NCBI RefSeq assembly: GCF_002804245.1 | Contig: NZ_CP024968.1 | Span: 434,001 to 498,000 of the forward strand | Length of the DNA stretch: 64,000 bases | Source of the DNA: Mesoplasma coleopterae | GTDB taxonomy: Bacteria > Bacillota_I > Bacilli_A > Mycoplasmatales > Mycoplasmataceae | Reading direction: 5' to 3' | Shown: positions 30,622 to 46,197 of the stretch, in pieces | Layout of the letters: the number at the start of each line of letters is the position of its first letter | How positions within the stretch are numbered: position 1 is the stretch's first letter | The notes under the pieces: generated by a model | The model's database searches: none | Seen by the model: the letters and a program-made list of their open reading frames with translations, nothing else | What the model was told of the DNA's origin: nothing | Position numbers and translations under genes: made by a program

Positions 30622-33600
30622 CTAAGCTAAATTTGTTATTTGAGTTAAAGGATTTTTTTTAACTTGTTTATTTGATGCATATCATCCAAATAGTAAAACT
30701 ACTGACATAACTGATAAAGTTATTAAAATAGTTTTTAAATCAACTGTCATAAAAATATAAACACTAAACTTATTTGCTATTCATGTTAATAATATTTTTC
30801 AGAATATAACAGATGCAATATATGCAGCTATAAAAGATATTAAAGCCCCAATAGCATAACTACCCATTACAACTCAATTTATTTCTTTATCTTTATAACC
30901 TAAAGCTTGTAGAGTTAATATAATTATTTTAGCTTCTTCAACTATGATACCAATAATTACAACTAGAATTATTGCAAGAAGAACAGTTGTTAATAATACA
31001 AATATTAACATAACTCTATCAACTATTTCAGTTGCTTTATTTATAACTAAATTATTTATGATAAAAGAAACTGTTGATGTTCTTGAAGAAAAGTTTAAGA
31101 AATATGGATTGACAACAGATTTTAAGTTTGTAGTCACATTCGGACTCAAAGAATTAGTATATTTGAAAACTGGTCTTAAAATATCTAACATTATCGGTGT
31201 ATCTTCATTAATTAAAATTGATGAATTTTTTTCAATAATTTTAATTGAATAAAATAATTCCATAAAATCACTAGTTTTTGTATTAACTGAAATCATTTCA
31301 TTTTTTGAATATAAACTTGAAAATCTCACTGGAAGGCTTTCATCATAAAATTTAGTTTTAAAGTCTTCTGAATTAATTCAAATATTATCTGTGCCCAATT
31401 TTATAGTTTCTGCTTTATTAATTCCTACAACTCTAAGTTGAACTGTCTGGGGATCTAATGTTTTAGTTCTAAAATCTATAATGTCGTTAATCTTTATATT
31501 TTGATTTCTAGCCATACTATATGGAATTATTGCATTAACAATATTTGAATCTGCATTCTCTTGAGCTGAATTTTTAAATCTTTCAATTTCAGAAGTTGAT
31601 ACATCTTCAAAATTAAACATATTTTCAAAATTTCCATATTGATTAGACTGAGTATTTACTAATCTTGCATAAACATCAACATCATTATATTGGCCGCTTT
31701 GCGATAAACCAATTCAGTCAAATAAGACTTCATTTTTTTTATCATACATAACATTATTAATATTTAACATGTAATCATTTTCATCATAATTATCAAAATC
31801 TGTTAATTGTGTTGTTTGAAACACATTTGTTGCAACCGAGTTCATATTTGTAAAATTAGCTCTAACTAAAAGCGGTATATACTGTTTTAAATCATTAGAA
31901 AATATCTCATCAATTTGAGTTAATAATCAATTGTCTAATAAATTTCTTTGTTTTGTGTCATAGATATTAACTTTATTAATTAGCTTGTTTGTGTATAATT
32001 TTTGATACGCACTATCAATATATTTTTCTGTTGTTGTTGCTCCAATTAGATCGTTTTTCTCAATTATTTGATTAGACTTACCTATAATTTCTTGTAATGC
32101 AGAAATTGTTAAATCAATTTGAGCTATTTTTACTGCATAAATGTAAGATAAATCCTTACTGAAAATATGTTTTACAATATCAGATTGCATAGATGCAATT
32201 GATAAAGAATTACTTTCATTTGTTCTTTCATTTAAATCTAATATTTGAGAAGTTGTTCCAGTTAATTTAATTTCCTCAACACCTTTTATAAAAGCAGAAT
32301 TTTTAGAATTTAAATTATATGACATAATTGTTTTTATAAAACTATTATTACTACTTTCTTCTGACCTTAAATCATTTGTTTTAATGTTCAACATATTGTT
32401 TAAAATGAAATACATTTCACTTCTTGGTAATAAGAAATTAACTTTATCAGTTGAATTTAATGTCATAAAGTAGTTATTAGTCATTTGAATTACTGCATCT
32501 ATTCTAAATCTATATTCTTCTGAAGACGTTTTGTTCAAATATTCATTTGTATTTTTATATTCAGAATAATCATTATAATCAGGAGATGTTTTATTTCATT
32601 CATATTTGTAATTAAATTTAGTTTGTCCTTTAGTAATATCTAGTGTTGGATTAGAATTTCATCAATTATAGTAATGATCTGTTTTTTCGTTATAAACTGA
32701 AAACGATTGATTTAACATTTTTGTCATTAAACTTTGAGCACCAAATAATAATATATAAGTAAATGATGCACATGCAAATAATGCTTGAACAGTATAAAAC
32801 TTCCCTTTTGAAGTTCTAACAAAAGCTCTTCTCAATCTTCAATTGAAAAACTTTTCTCCTGCGAATATTTTTTTAAATAATATTCCTTGTTTTATATTAG
32901 CTTTTGTTTTTCTACTATTAGACATTAATGATAAAACAGGCTCTTTTATATATAAGATAGTTGTTATGTAACTTATTAGAATAAAAAGTAATGGTATAAG
33001 AATAAATAAAGAAAACAAGAATAGTGGACTTACATAAATAGTACTAAAGCTAATTGAAACAGTATTTTCAAATGCCTTTGCAGCGAAAGTCTGTATAGGA
33101 ATAGAAATTATAAACCCAAAGATTAAACTAATAAAAAATAAAATACCAGTTTTTATTGAAAATATTCAACTTAACTCACTAGTTTTATAACCAAATGATT
33201 TAAATATTCCTAACTGTTTTCTTGTTTCATTCATTTCTTTTTTAAGTTGGAAATTAATGAATAAGAAAGCTAGCACTAAAATTATAGTTCCTAAAACAAC
33301 ATTTATAATTATTCTAATTTGTAAATTTTCTAATGCTTTAGCAACTTTTGTTTCGCTTCAAGGAATAAAATTATTTTCTAAATTTGATAGTATTTTAACA
33401 CCATCATTTGTTTTAAATAATTCAAAAGGCATTTCATTTGTTGAGTTTACATTTTTTATCTTTAATTCTAAATTATATGAAGCTTCGTTGCTTAATAGGT
33501 TTCAAGAGTAATCTCTAAATTTATTAATGAATTTTTGATTTAAATAAATAAAACCATAATTTTTCATACTTTGTGAAAATGCTGAAAAATTATTACCAGG

Positions 33601-34848
33601 AACAAAATTGTCAAAAGTTTGTCCAATTCCAACAACTTTAACAGTTGTTGATTGATTTGCAAAAAAACTTTCTGTTGGTAATATACTTTGAATTATTTTG
33701 TTTGATAGTATTGCATTAAATATTAAATTATTTGAATTAGCTATAGGCATTTTTATTTCATCGCCTATTTTAATATTATTTTCACTTGCAAAAGCTGATG
33801 AAATAATAATTTCAGGTTGCTTGTTTAAATTTCAACTTTCAGTTTTTCTTGATTTTTTATTACCTTTATCAAAAATAATATTATTAAATTCATTAGTTGA
33901 ATCAGTTCTTATTTCAAAAGTTTGAGAACTAGTTAAAACTCCTGTTTCACTTTTTTGAAATACAAAATTTTTATTAACATTTATTTCATAATTAGATTCA
34001 TTATTATTCTTATTTAAAATTTCATTAAAAAGTAGTATTCTATCATCATGTTGATATTTTTCATCTGCTAAAATTTTTGAATACTCAGAATTAAAAACTG
34101 TATAACTTAAAATTTTAATTGTTTTAGGATTTCAGTTAGCAATTAAATTTTTTATATCGTCAAGATTAGTTATTGATGAAATTGAATTTATATCTTGAAT
34201 AACACCATTCACATAAGCAAAATTTAATATTCTATATAATGTTGAAAATCCTATACTTGCAACTGAAGAATAAATATTAGTTTCATCATCGTTTTGTAAA
34301 AAATTTTCTAAATCATATAAACCTAACTCTAATGATTTTTGAACATGATATTTAAAAACTTCTTGAGGTGTAGGTAATTTAAATTTTGAATCAAAGTTTG
34401 TTGAATCTTTGTATGATAATTCAAATGCTGTAGAATTAGCTGATAATCTATATCTTCTTAAAGATGAATTGACTTGTAATGTCATTCTTTCCTTTTCTTC
34501 AGAATTAAAATTATTTCAATTTGAATAATAATCTTTGTCTTTTTTATTTATTGAATCAGTTCATAATTTTGCATTTAAAAATTCTATAAATTTAGGATCT
34601 AAATAATGTTTTGCATATTTAGTTATAAATTCTTCGCTGTAAAGCATATCTTCATTAGCAGAAGAAAAATTTGAATTATAAGCTACATTTTGTTTTTGAG
34701 CTGAATTCATTTTTGAATATATTTGTAAAGGTGTTGCTAACATCCCAATAACTGATGCAGCTAATGTAACAATAAAAATTATCATGAATAAAGTTGATAA
34801 TCAGTTTTTAAAAAAAGTTTTTAGATAACTTTTCATTATTTTGTTCAT
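30622..34848 (-). CDS. giant FtsX-like permease (MacB/FtsX ABC-transporter membrane protein)
   Basis: A 1408-residue protein encoded without break under TGA=Trp (start MNKIMKSYLKTFFKN). One membrane segment near 20-40, a long outside region (about 45-495), three FtsX-type helices at about 505-525, 570-590 and 610-635 (KQLGIFKSFGYKTSELS between, the typical cytoplasmic FtsX loop), another segment near 690, a second large outside region (about 700-1280), and three C-terminal helices at about 1285-1310, 1330-1350 and 1370-1390 with LTLQALGYKDKEIN as the second FtsX loop. This is the double-FtsX layout seen in large Mollicute permeases. No ATP-binding partner is nearby. Substrate unknown; lipoprotein or peptide handling is a guess. 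Confidence 0.82.
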
Positions 34849-34902
34849 TAAAATCACCAAAAAAACCTTTCTTATTTTAAATATATTTTAACATTTATAA
34901 CT

Positions 34903-34928
34903 AAAAAAAGAATCCTTACGGATTCTTT
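34903..34928 (-). terminator. terminator before the giant permease gene
   Basis: 9-bp perfect stem AAAGAATCC/GGATTCTTT with 4-base loop, T7 on minus. Ends transcription from the right, so the permease gene probably has its own promoter in 34849-34902. Confidence 0.85.
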
Positions 34929-35163
34929 CATAACTGTATTCATTAACAGTAGATAAATTAACTAAAGCTAAATTTTTTATGATATATATAGAAATAGGAT
35001 AATTTTAAGAAAAATAGTCACTTTATACTATTAAAAAATTTTTATAATAAAAACTACGATAATTGAATTAAACTAATTATTTATCTTTTAATATTTTTAA
35101 TTTTATTTGTAAGAAATTAACATCATTATTTTCATTTTTTTAAAATATTTTAAACTATCTATT
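34929..35163. other. AT-rich non-coding gap
   Basis: 235 bp with no open frame longer than about 25 codons on either strand and no tRNA-like or GC-rich fold. It contains a 16-bp AT palindrome (TTTAAAATATTTTAAA, about 35140) just after the small membrane gene. I see nothing else in it. Confidence 0.5.
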
Positions 35164-35673
35164 TTATAATTCTTTTGCCCTTCATAAATAATCATAAAGT
35201 CTTAAATTAAAATTAAAATAATCTTTATAAGTTAATTCTTCAATAATGACATATGCTGAACCTCGTCCATAATTATAAAATGAAAAATTTGTATATTTAA
35301 TTTCATTTATGTTGTTAACATGCTTGATTTTAACATAAAAATAATTTCAAAGATCATCAAGAATTATTGTTTTTTTAACAGGTTTTTTATAAATTTTCAT
35401 ACTTTCAAATCCTTCAAAAACATAATTGATTTGTTCTGGAGATGACAAAGTGAATTTATCATTGTTTTCACCAATTGGAGGAAAATTATTTGAATCATTT
35501 GTGTGGAATTCAACATTGACTTCAATTACACTTTCTTTTTCTAAATTTAAAGAAAGATTTGTTGTTTCAGGGAAAATAATAGCTTTAAAACTAAAAAATC
35601 CTAAGGTTATACATGAACTAACAGTTATAAGAATAATTAAAAATATTAATATTATTTTTTTCATAATTTTCAT
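35164..35673 (-). CDS. small membrane-anchored protein of unknown function
   Basis: A 169-residue protein with one N-terminal hydrophobic segment (IILIFLIILITVSSCITLGFF, in residues 6-30) including a Cys in VSSC that could serve as a weak lipobox. The rest is predicted outside the cell and rich in Asn, Phe and Tyr; no motif is recognised. Two Trp are TGA. Start 35673 or the second ATG at 35664 are both possible. It follows the cysteine-peptidase gene by 11 bp and is followed by a terminator region, so the two genes make a pair. Confidence 0.6.
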
Positions 35674-35684
35674 AATTTTATTTT

Positions 35685-36701
35685 TTATAACGGTTTAAAA
35701 GTTGTTATAGATCCTTCCACATAAGTTGAAAGTATCACTTCTTGATAATTTCAACCATCTCAACCATAATGGCAAATAAAAGAATTTGATCAAAAATTAT
35801 ATACGTAACCATAAACAATAACCCCATGTGAAATTTTTCCTCTTGCTTCGCTATAAGCCACAGGATCTGGTGGAAAAAGACCAAAAAATACAACTGGTCT
35901 TCCAGCTTTTATTTCGTTAGTAAGATTTAACTTACCTATATAATAATGAGATTTTTCTTTAAAATTTATTTGTTTACAAAATTTCTTAATAGATTCTTTT
36001 AGAGGTTTTCCTCAAGATGAAGTTTCTCCCCCATTTAATTGTACTAATTTGTCTTTTAAATTAGTGTTTGGATCATAACGCTTTCCAGTATCTATTAGCA
36101 TGTTATTTTTTGAATTTATATAGTTAGAAGGTATTAACTTTTCATTTCCTGTTGCATATCAATAGTACATCATAAGTGCCCCAGCAACAAAGCCACAAGA
36201 ACCATCTCAATTTGAAGGAAAATTTGCATATTTTATTTTTTCGTAATTTCTAATATAGACTTTTTTAGATTTTGGCAATTGTAGTGTTTCTCCTGTTAAA
36301 ACACCATTCACATAATTTAATACAGATATATTAGGCTCTAATAACATATTATTTAATATACTATCTAAATTTTCTTGTAATATTTTTGCATCTTCTTTGC
36401 CAATTTTACCGCAACCTTTATTTAAATGAGTAAAGTTTCCATTTTCTTTAACATAATAATTTAAAGGACCAAAGTAATATTTATCTTGCAAATCATTGTA
36501 AGGAATTTTAAAACTTTCAGATCTTTCAATTATGTGACCACTTCTTAGATCATATATTAAATATCCCTCATTTTCTCCGGTCATAAAATAAAATTCTCTA
36601 CCTTTAAGGTCTTTAAGAATTACTACATCTTCTTTAATCTTTTTAACTCCAAGTTCTTTTAATTCAGATTTTAAATATCTTTTTAAATTTTCGTTTATCA
36701 T
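35685..36701 (-). CDS. predicted papain-fold cysteine peptidase (C39-like/C10-like)
   Basis: A 338-residue protein with a ~160-residue N-terminal part of unknown fold followed by a cysteine-peptidase-like domain. Seen: NWDGSCGFVAGALMMYYW (Q/x-x-x-C-G-x-x-A, nucleophile Cys about 169), KISHGVIVYGYVYN (H-x-V-x-x-x-G-Y, catalytic His about 304) and FICHYGWDGWNYQEV (resembling the N-x-W-G-x-x-W-G block of papain or the W-G-W-G block of streptopain). Six or more Trp are TGA. There is no signal peptide, so it may act inside the cell or be exported another way. AGAAGGA precedes the ATG. Paired with a small anchored protein. Family assignment is by motif only. Confidence 0.68.
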
Positions 36702-36922
<221 letters not shown>

Positions 36923-36930
36923 TTTCATAA

Positions 36931-37035
36931 ACTGGCAGCGTTCTATTTTCTCACAATGCAATATCGTCGACGCTGTAGAGCTTAACTTCTGTGTTCGGTA
37001 TGGGAACAGGTGTGACCTCTACGCTATGACCACCA
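36931..37035 (-). rRNA. rrf: 5S ribosomal RNA
   Basis: Minus-strand sequence begins TGGTGGTCATAGCGTAGAGG and contains CCATACCGAACACAGAAGTTAAG-type core (as ATACCGAACACAGAAG). Ends are set by the terminal helix and are approximate by a few bases. Confidence 0.93.
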
Positions 37036-37049
37036 GATCTTTTTTTAAA

Positions 37050-37078
37050 TTGTTCTCTGAAAACTGGATATTAGATGA
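37050..37078. repeat. 23S processing stem, 3' arm
   Basis: 29 bp that pair with 40109-40137 with two mismatches. The two arms flank the 23S gene and would form the long helix cut by RNase III. Confidence 0.8.
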
Positions 37079-37099
37079 TTACATACTCAATTGCTTCTT

Positions 37100-40018
<2,919 letters not shown>

Positions 40019-40108
40019 AAATCTTAAAGCAATTGATAATTGATTCAGTAAAAATTTATTTTTATTTGTTAAAAATTGTTGATTTATTTTAATCTTTTAC
40101 AATGCTTT

Positions 40109-40137
40109 TCATCTAATATTCAGTTTTCAAAGAACAA
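40109..40137. repeat. 23S processing stem, 5' arm
   Basis: Inverted partner of 37050-37078, in the 16S-23S spacer. The spacer (about 200 bp) holds no tRNA gene. Confidence 0.8.
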
Positions 40138-40170
40138 TTCTCTTTCAGAGATTATATTTAAATAATCCCT

Positions 40171-40186
40171 GAAAACTAAATAGAAC
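40171..40186. repeat. 16S processing stem, 3' arm
   Basis: GAAAACTAAATAGAAC, perfect inverted match to 41835-41850 in the 16S leader; the two arms bracket 16S for RNase III processing. Confidence 0.75.
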
Positions 40187-40221
40187 ATATAATAGTCAAT
40201 CTGTTTTGTTTTTATCTCCAT

Positions 40222-41748
<1,527 letters not shown>

Positions 41749-41834
41749 AATTATTGTTTTGATTCTGACTATTATATTTTTTTGTATATTATTCTGTACT
41801 CAATTTGAAATTGTTACAGGATTGTACAATTGTT

Positions 41835-41850
41835 GTTCTATTTAGTTTTC
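41835..41850. repeat. 16S processing stem, 5' arm
   Basis: GTTCTATTTAGTTTTC, perfect inverted partner of 40171-40186, about 90 bp upstream of 16S. Confidence 0.75.
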
Positions 41851-41880
41851 AAAGATCATTTCCCAATCAGGGACTTTTTA

Positions 41881-41910
41881 ATAATAGCATAAGTTTTTAT
41901 CAAGTTGCAA
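41881..41910 (-). promoter_or_regulatory. rRNA operon promoter
   Basis: On minus: TTGCAA, 18-base spacer, extended -10 TGCTATTAT. About 135 bp upstream of mature 16S, right where an rRNA P1 promoter is expected. Confidence 0.7.
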
Positions 41911-42003
41911 TAAATTTTAAAAAATTTTTCCAAAAAAATAAAAAAATGTTGAGACTACCTAGTTTTGCCTCAAAATTTCCTTAATTTTTATTAAATTAGA
42001 AAA

Positions 42004-42438
42004 CTATTTTTTTATTTCGAAAAAATGTTCCATTTGTCATGTTTTTGCTTTCTCCGCTGTTGAATTTAAATCATTAACTCAATTAGGATAAACTCTAAAA
42101 GCCATTTTACCTCTTTTATTTTCAAAAGACAAAATCCCATTATTCAGTAATGTATTTTTATCAAAAACAAAATATCCTTCATTAGTTCCATCTAACACAT
42201 AAAGAATAAGTTTATCAATTTGATCATTATAATTTATAGGAGTATTTTTATTCTCTATTTTATACATTGCTACAAAATATCCTGCTTTTTTAGGAGTCTT
42301 CTTAACTTTTCTGAAATAGCATGTTTCTCCATGAAGAATAAATTTCGCAGCTTCATATTCTTTATTTATTATTTCAATTTTAATATCTGTGATTTTATTT
42401 TCAAAAATTTCATTCATTCTTTTAATTGATTCATACAT
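42004..42438 (-). CDS. MepB-family protein
   Basis: A 144-residue protein with the MepB pattern: EYEAAKFILHGETCYFRKVKKTPKKAGYFV (shown across residues 28-58: Y-E-x-x-K-F-x-L-x-x-x-x-x-x-F-R-x-x-K-x-T-P-K-K-x-G), GYFVFDKNTLL, KRGKMAFRVYP and C-terminal TWQMEHFFEIKK. MepB of Staphylococcus lies with the mepRA multidrug-efflux genes; its function is not known. No efflux gene is next to it here; it follows rarA by two bases and is the last gene before the rRNA operon. Confidence 0.85.
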
Positions 42439-42440
42439 AA

Positions 42441-43673
42441 TTATTTTTTCATCTCCTCATATAAGGATCAAAGTTTTCTTTCATACGCAGAATTAGATTT
42501 TGGTTTAAAGTATTTAATATTTTTAATTTCATCAGGAAGGTACTGTTGAGCTACTCATCCTTTTTCTTCAACGTGTGGATATAAATAATTAACTCCCCTA
42601 TTTAATTTAATTGCTGATTTATAATGATTATCTTTTAAATGAGATGGTACATCATATGCCATTCCGTTCTTAACATCTTCAAAAGCTTTGCCGCTTGCCA
42701 TTAAAGCGGAATTAGATTTTTGACTTAAAGCCATTTCAATAATAACTAAGCCTAATGGAATAATTCCTTCAGGCATACCAATTTGTCTAAAAGCATCACA
42801 AGCTTGGACAACTCTTGGTGGCAAAGTTGGATTTGCTAATCCAATATCTTCATATGCCATAATTATCATTCTTCTCATTAAAGTTTCATAATCTCCAATT
42901 GATAATAATCTACTAAAATAATGTAAACTAGCATCCACATCACTACCTCTAACTGATTTTTGCAATGCAGATTTTAAATCATGAAAATCATCACCAGCTG
43001 CTCCACTTGGATTTTTACCTTGAGAAATTATTGTTGAAATTAAATCTATTGTTATTTCTTCGCCTTTATATAAAGAATCAAATAATTCAATGTTATTTAA
43101 TAAACTTCTAATATCTCCACTATTAAGCTCACATAAATATTTAAGCGACTCTGGTTTAATATTGATATCGATTTTTTTATCACTTATTAATTTATTAACG
43201 AAATTGAAAGAATCTTCATGGTTAATTCTTTTTAGTTCTAATATTGTAGCTCTACTTCTAATTGCTGGATTTATAGTAAAAAATGGATTTTCTGTTGTTG
43301 TAGCAAATAAATAAACATTTCCGTTTTCCATAAAATTTAATAAAATATCTTGCTTATCACGATTTAGTCTATGAATTTCATCAATGATTAAAATAAATCT
43401 TTCTTTATTAATAGCTTTATCAATAATCTTTGTTAAATTTTCTTTTTTATCATAACTAGCATTAAAAAGATCATATTCAATCTTTAAGTCATTGGCTAAA
43501 GCAATGGCAAAAGATGTTTTTCCGACACCACTTGGACCATAAAAAATTAAAGACCTACAAAAGTTATTACTAATCATTCTTTTGATTAAGCCATCTTCTT
43601 TTAATAAGTTTTCTTGTCCTATTATTTCTGATGTCGATGTTGGTCTTAATAAATATGCTAATGGTGTATTCAT
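42441..43673 (-). CDS. rarA: replication-associated recombination protein A (AAA+ ATPase, MgsA)
   Basis: A 410-residue clamp-loader-like ATPase acting at stalled replication forks. Seen: PLAYLLRPTSTSEIIGQENLL, Walker A GPSGVGKT (46-53), Walker B LIIDEIHRLNRDKQD, sensor TTTENPFF and arginine-finger region AIRSRA. The C-terminal half has the RarA-typical SVRGSDVDASLHYFSRLL and EDIGLANP, then GVNYLYPHVEEKGWVAQQYLP, the conserved K-Y-P-H-x-x-x-x-W-V-x-Q-x-Y-L-P. Overall complete. Confidence 0.95.
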
Positions 43674-43684
43674 AATTCCTCCTA

Positions 43685-43714
43685 ATAAAAAATAACTAGT
43701 GTTTACTAGTTATT
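43685..43714 (-). terminator. terminator after lon
   Basis: 10-bp perfect stem AATAACTAGT/ACTAGTTATT with 4-base loop (43691-43714), T6 on minus. Confidence 0.85.
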
Positions 43715-43723
43715 ATTTTACTC

Positions 43724-46087
43724 TTATTTTGTTTCAAAAACTATCCCGAATACTTCTTCATATTTTTCAGCTGGAATAATTTTTAATTTTGCTTTTACTT
43801 CATCTGGGATTTCGTCCAAGTCTCTTTCATTTTTCTTTGGAATAATGATTGTTTTTAATCCACTTCTTGAAGCTGAAATAGATTTTTCTCTTAAACCACC
43901 AATTGGCAATACATTACCTCTTAGTGTAATTTCACCAGTCATACCAATTTCTTTTGAAACTGGTTTATCTGAAAGTGCTGAAATTAAAGCTGTTGTAATT
44001 GTAATACCTGCACTCGGACCATCTTTTGGAACTGCTCCTTCAGGAACGTGTATGTGAATATCATTTTCTTCAAATATTTTTTTATCTACACCAAATTTTT
44101 CATAATTTGATTTTACATAAGTCAACGCTATAGTTGCTGATTCTTTCATTACTTCACCAAGTTTACCAGTTAAAATTAGATTTCCTTTACCTGGGTATAA
44201 ACTTACTTCAATTGGCAAGATATCTCCACCAAATTGTGTATACGCTAAACCAGTAACAACTCCAATTTGTGATTCTTCTTGTTTTTCAGTATGATCAAAT
44301 ATTCTTTTGCCTAATAAATCATTAACTTGTTTTTCATCAATTACAATTTTATCCATTTCACCATTTAGATTTTTAACAATATATTTTCTAATAATAGAAT
44401 TAATATGTCTTTCTAATTGACGAACACCAGCTTCTCTAGTGTAGTATTTGATTATTTCATTAATTGAGCCTTCAGTAAATGATATTTCTTCTGATGTCAA
44501 TTCATGTTGTTCAATTGCTTTTGGAACCAAATAGTCTTGTGCAATTTTAACTTTTTCAATTTCTGTATAACTTGATAAGTTTATGATTTCCATACGGTCG
44601 TATAATGCTTCTGGAATATCTTCAGGGTAGTTAGCAGTTGCAATAAACATAACTTGACTCAAGTCATAAGGTTCTTCAATATAGTGATCTGAAAATTCTT
44701 TGTTTTGTTCTGGGTCTAAAACCTCTAACATTGCACTTGCAGGATCGCCTCTGTGATCAGATGCCATTTTATCAATTTCATCAAGCAAGAATAATGGGTT
44801 TTTTACTTTTGCTCTTTTCATTGTTTGAATAATTCTTCCAGGCATTGAACCTACATAAGTTTTTCTGTGTCCACGAATTTCTGATTCATCTTTTACACCA
44901 CCTAAACTTACTTTAACAAAGTTTTTTCCAACTGCTTCAGCAATTGATTTTGCTAAACTAGTTTTTCCAACTCCTGGAGGACCAACTAATGTTATAATTG
45001 GTGCTTTTAAAGATTTAGTTTTAGTTTTAACAGCTAAATATTCAATAATTCTTTCTTTAACTTTTTTCATTCCATAATGATGTTTGTCTAAGATTTCTTT
45101 TGCATATTTTAAATCAGTCAAATCTTCAGTTTCTTCTCATCATGGAATACTCATCATTCAATCAATATAGTTTTTCTCTGTGTTTCACTCAGGTGTTCCT
45201 GATTGAAGAGCTTCTACTCTTTTAATTGAAGCTAAAATTTTTCTTTTAACTTCTTCTGGGAATGGTTCTTTAGATAAACGATCTTTGTATTTATCTAAAG
45301 AACTATCATCAGAACCATCTTCATCTTCTAATTCGTCTTTGATGATTCTCATTTTTTCTCTTAAATAATATTCTTTTTGTTGCTTATCCATTTTTTCTTT
45401 TAATTTATGGTTTAATTCTTGTTCAATTTCATTTTTATGTCTAGCAGCATCAATTGATTCAGCATTTCTGGTTACAATTCCATCCTCTGAAAAAATTACT
45501 CTTTCAATAATAGATCATCTTTCTTTTAAAGATGAAGATGTTATATATTCTGAATTAGTTAAAATTTTTGAAGGTGCTAGTTTAAACATAATTGAATCAA
45601 AAGCTAAACTTAAATCATCAGATTCACCTGAAATTAATTGTTTAATTTGCTTTGTTACTAAACTTCCTTTAGTTTTAATAGCTTCAGAAATTTTTTCAAT
45701 TAATTCTTCGTACTCTTGTTCAGTAAAATCGTTAATTGATTCAATTAATTCAACTTCTGCATAAGGTACTTCATCTTCATTTTCAAAGAAATTAATTACT
45801 TTACATCTTTGAATAGGATTTGTGCTAATTGTTAATGAATTATCTTTTCATTCTTTGATTACTTCAAAATCAATTAAAATTCCAAACTTATGTAAATCCG
45901 AAAATTCTGGTTTTTCAACAGAAGCATCGATTTGTGGTATTGCAATCATTTGATTATTTGAATTTTTAATTGCATAATTAACACTTGCTAATGTGTTTTT
46001 TCTTCCAACTTCTAAATTTTCTTTTATTCCAGGAACAATAAATGAACCTCTAATTTGGAAAATAGGTAGTTTTATTTTTTTACTCAT
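43724..46087 (-). CDS. lon: ATP-dependent protease Lon
   Basis: A 787-residue LonA. N-terminal substrate domain begins KLPIFQIRGSFIVPG; coiled-coil linker YYLREKMRIIKDELED; AAA+ Walker A GPPGVGKT at 369-376 and FLLDEIDKM Walker B; proteolytic domain with PKDGPSAGI (catalytic Ser 692) and REKSISASRSGLK (catalytic Lys). Lon degrades misfolded proteins and, in Mesoplasma, takes over tmRNA-tag degradation because Clp proteases are absent. It has its own promoter overlapped by a CIRCE element, so it belongs to the HrcA regulon. Seven TGA-coded Trp, including MSIPWWEE. Confidence 0.97.
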
Positions 46088-46116
46088 TTTTTATAACCTC
46101 CTACGTGGTTAAATAT

Positions 46117-46144
46117 ATATTATCATATTGATTAGCAATTACAA
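46117..46144 (-). promoter_or_regulatory. promoter of lon
   Basis: On minus: TTGTAA, 16-base spacer, extended -10 TGATAATAT. The -35 lies inside the CIRCE element. Confidence 0.65.
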
Positions 46145-46158
46145 TAGTAGAGTGCTAA
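46132..46158. promoter_or_regulatory. CIRCE (HrcA operator) of lon
   Basis: TTAGCAATT-N9-GAGTGCTAA on plus; consensus TTAGCACTC-N9-GAGTGCTAA. One half perfect, the other changed in its last three bases where the -35 box lies. Confidence 0.88.
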
Positions 46159-46160
46159 AA

Positions 46161-46183
46161 ATAAAAAAACCTTTATCAGGTTT
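46161..46183 (-). terminator. terminator after tig
   Basis: AAACCT-TTATC-AGGTTT (46167-46183) with T7 on minus; separates tig from the lon control region. Confidence 0.8.
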
Positions 46184-46197
46184 GATTATTTTTATAA

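Noticed and set aside
34929-35163. Possible SRP RNA, RNase P RNA or tmRNA in the gap
   Set aside because: No GC-rich fold, no conserved GGAA/GNRA core or tRNA-like end; sequence is uniformly AT-rich.
40019-40221. tRNA gene in the 16S-23S spacer
   Set aside because: No acceptor stem, T-loop or anticodon arm; only processing-stem repeats are found.
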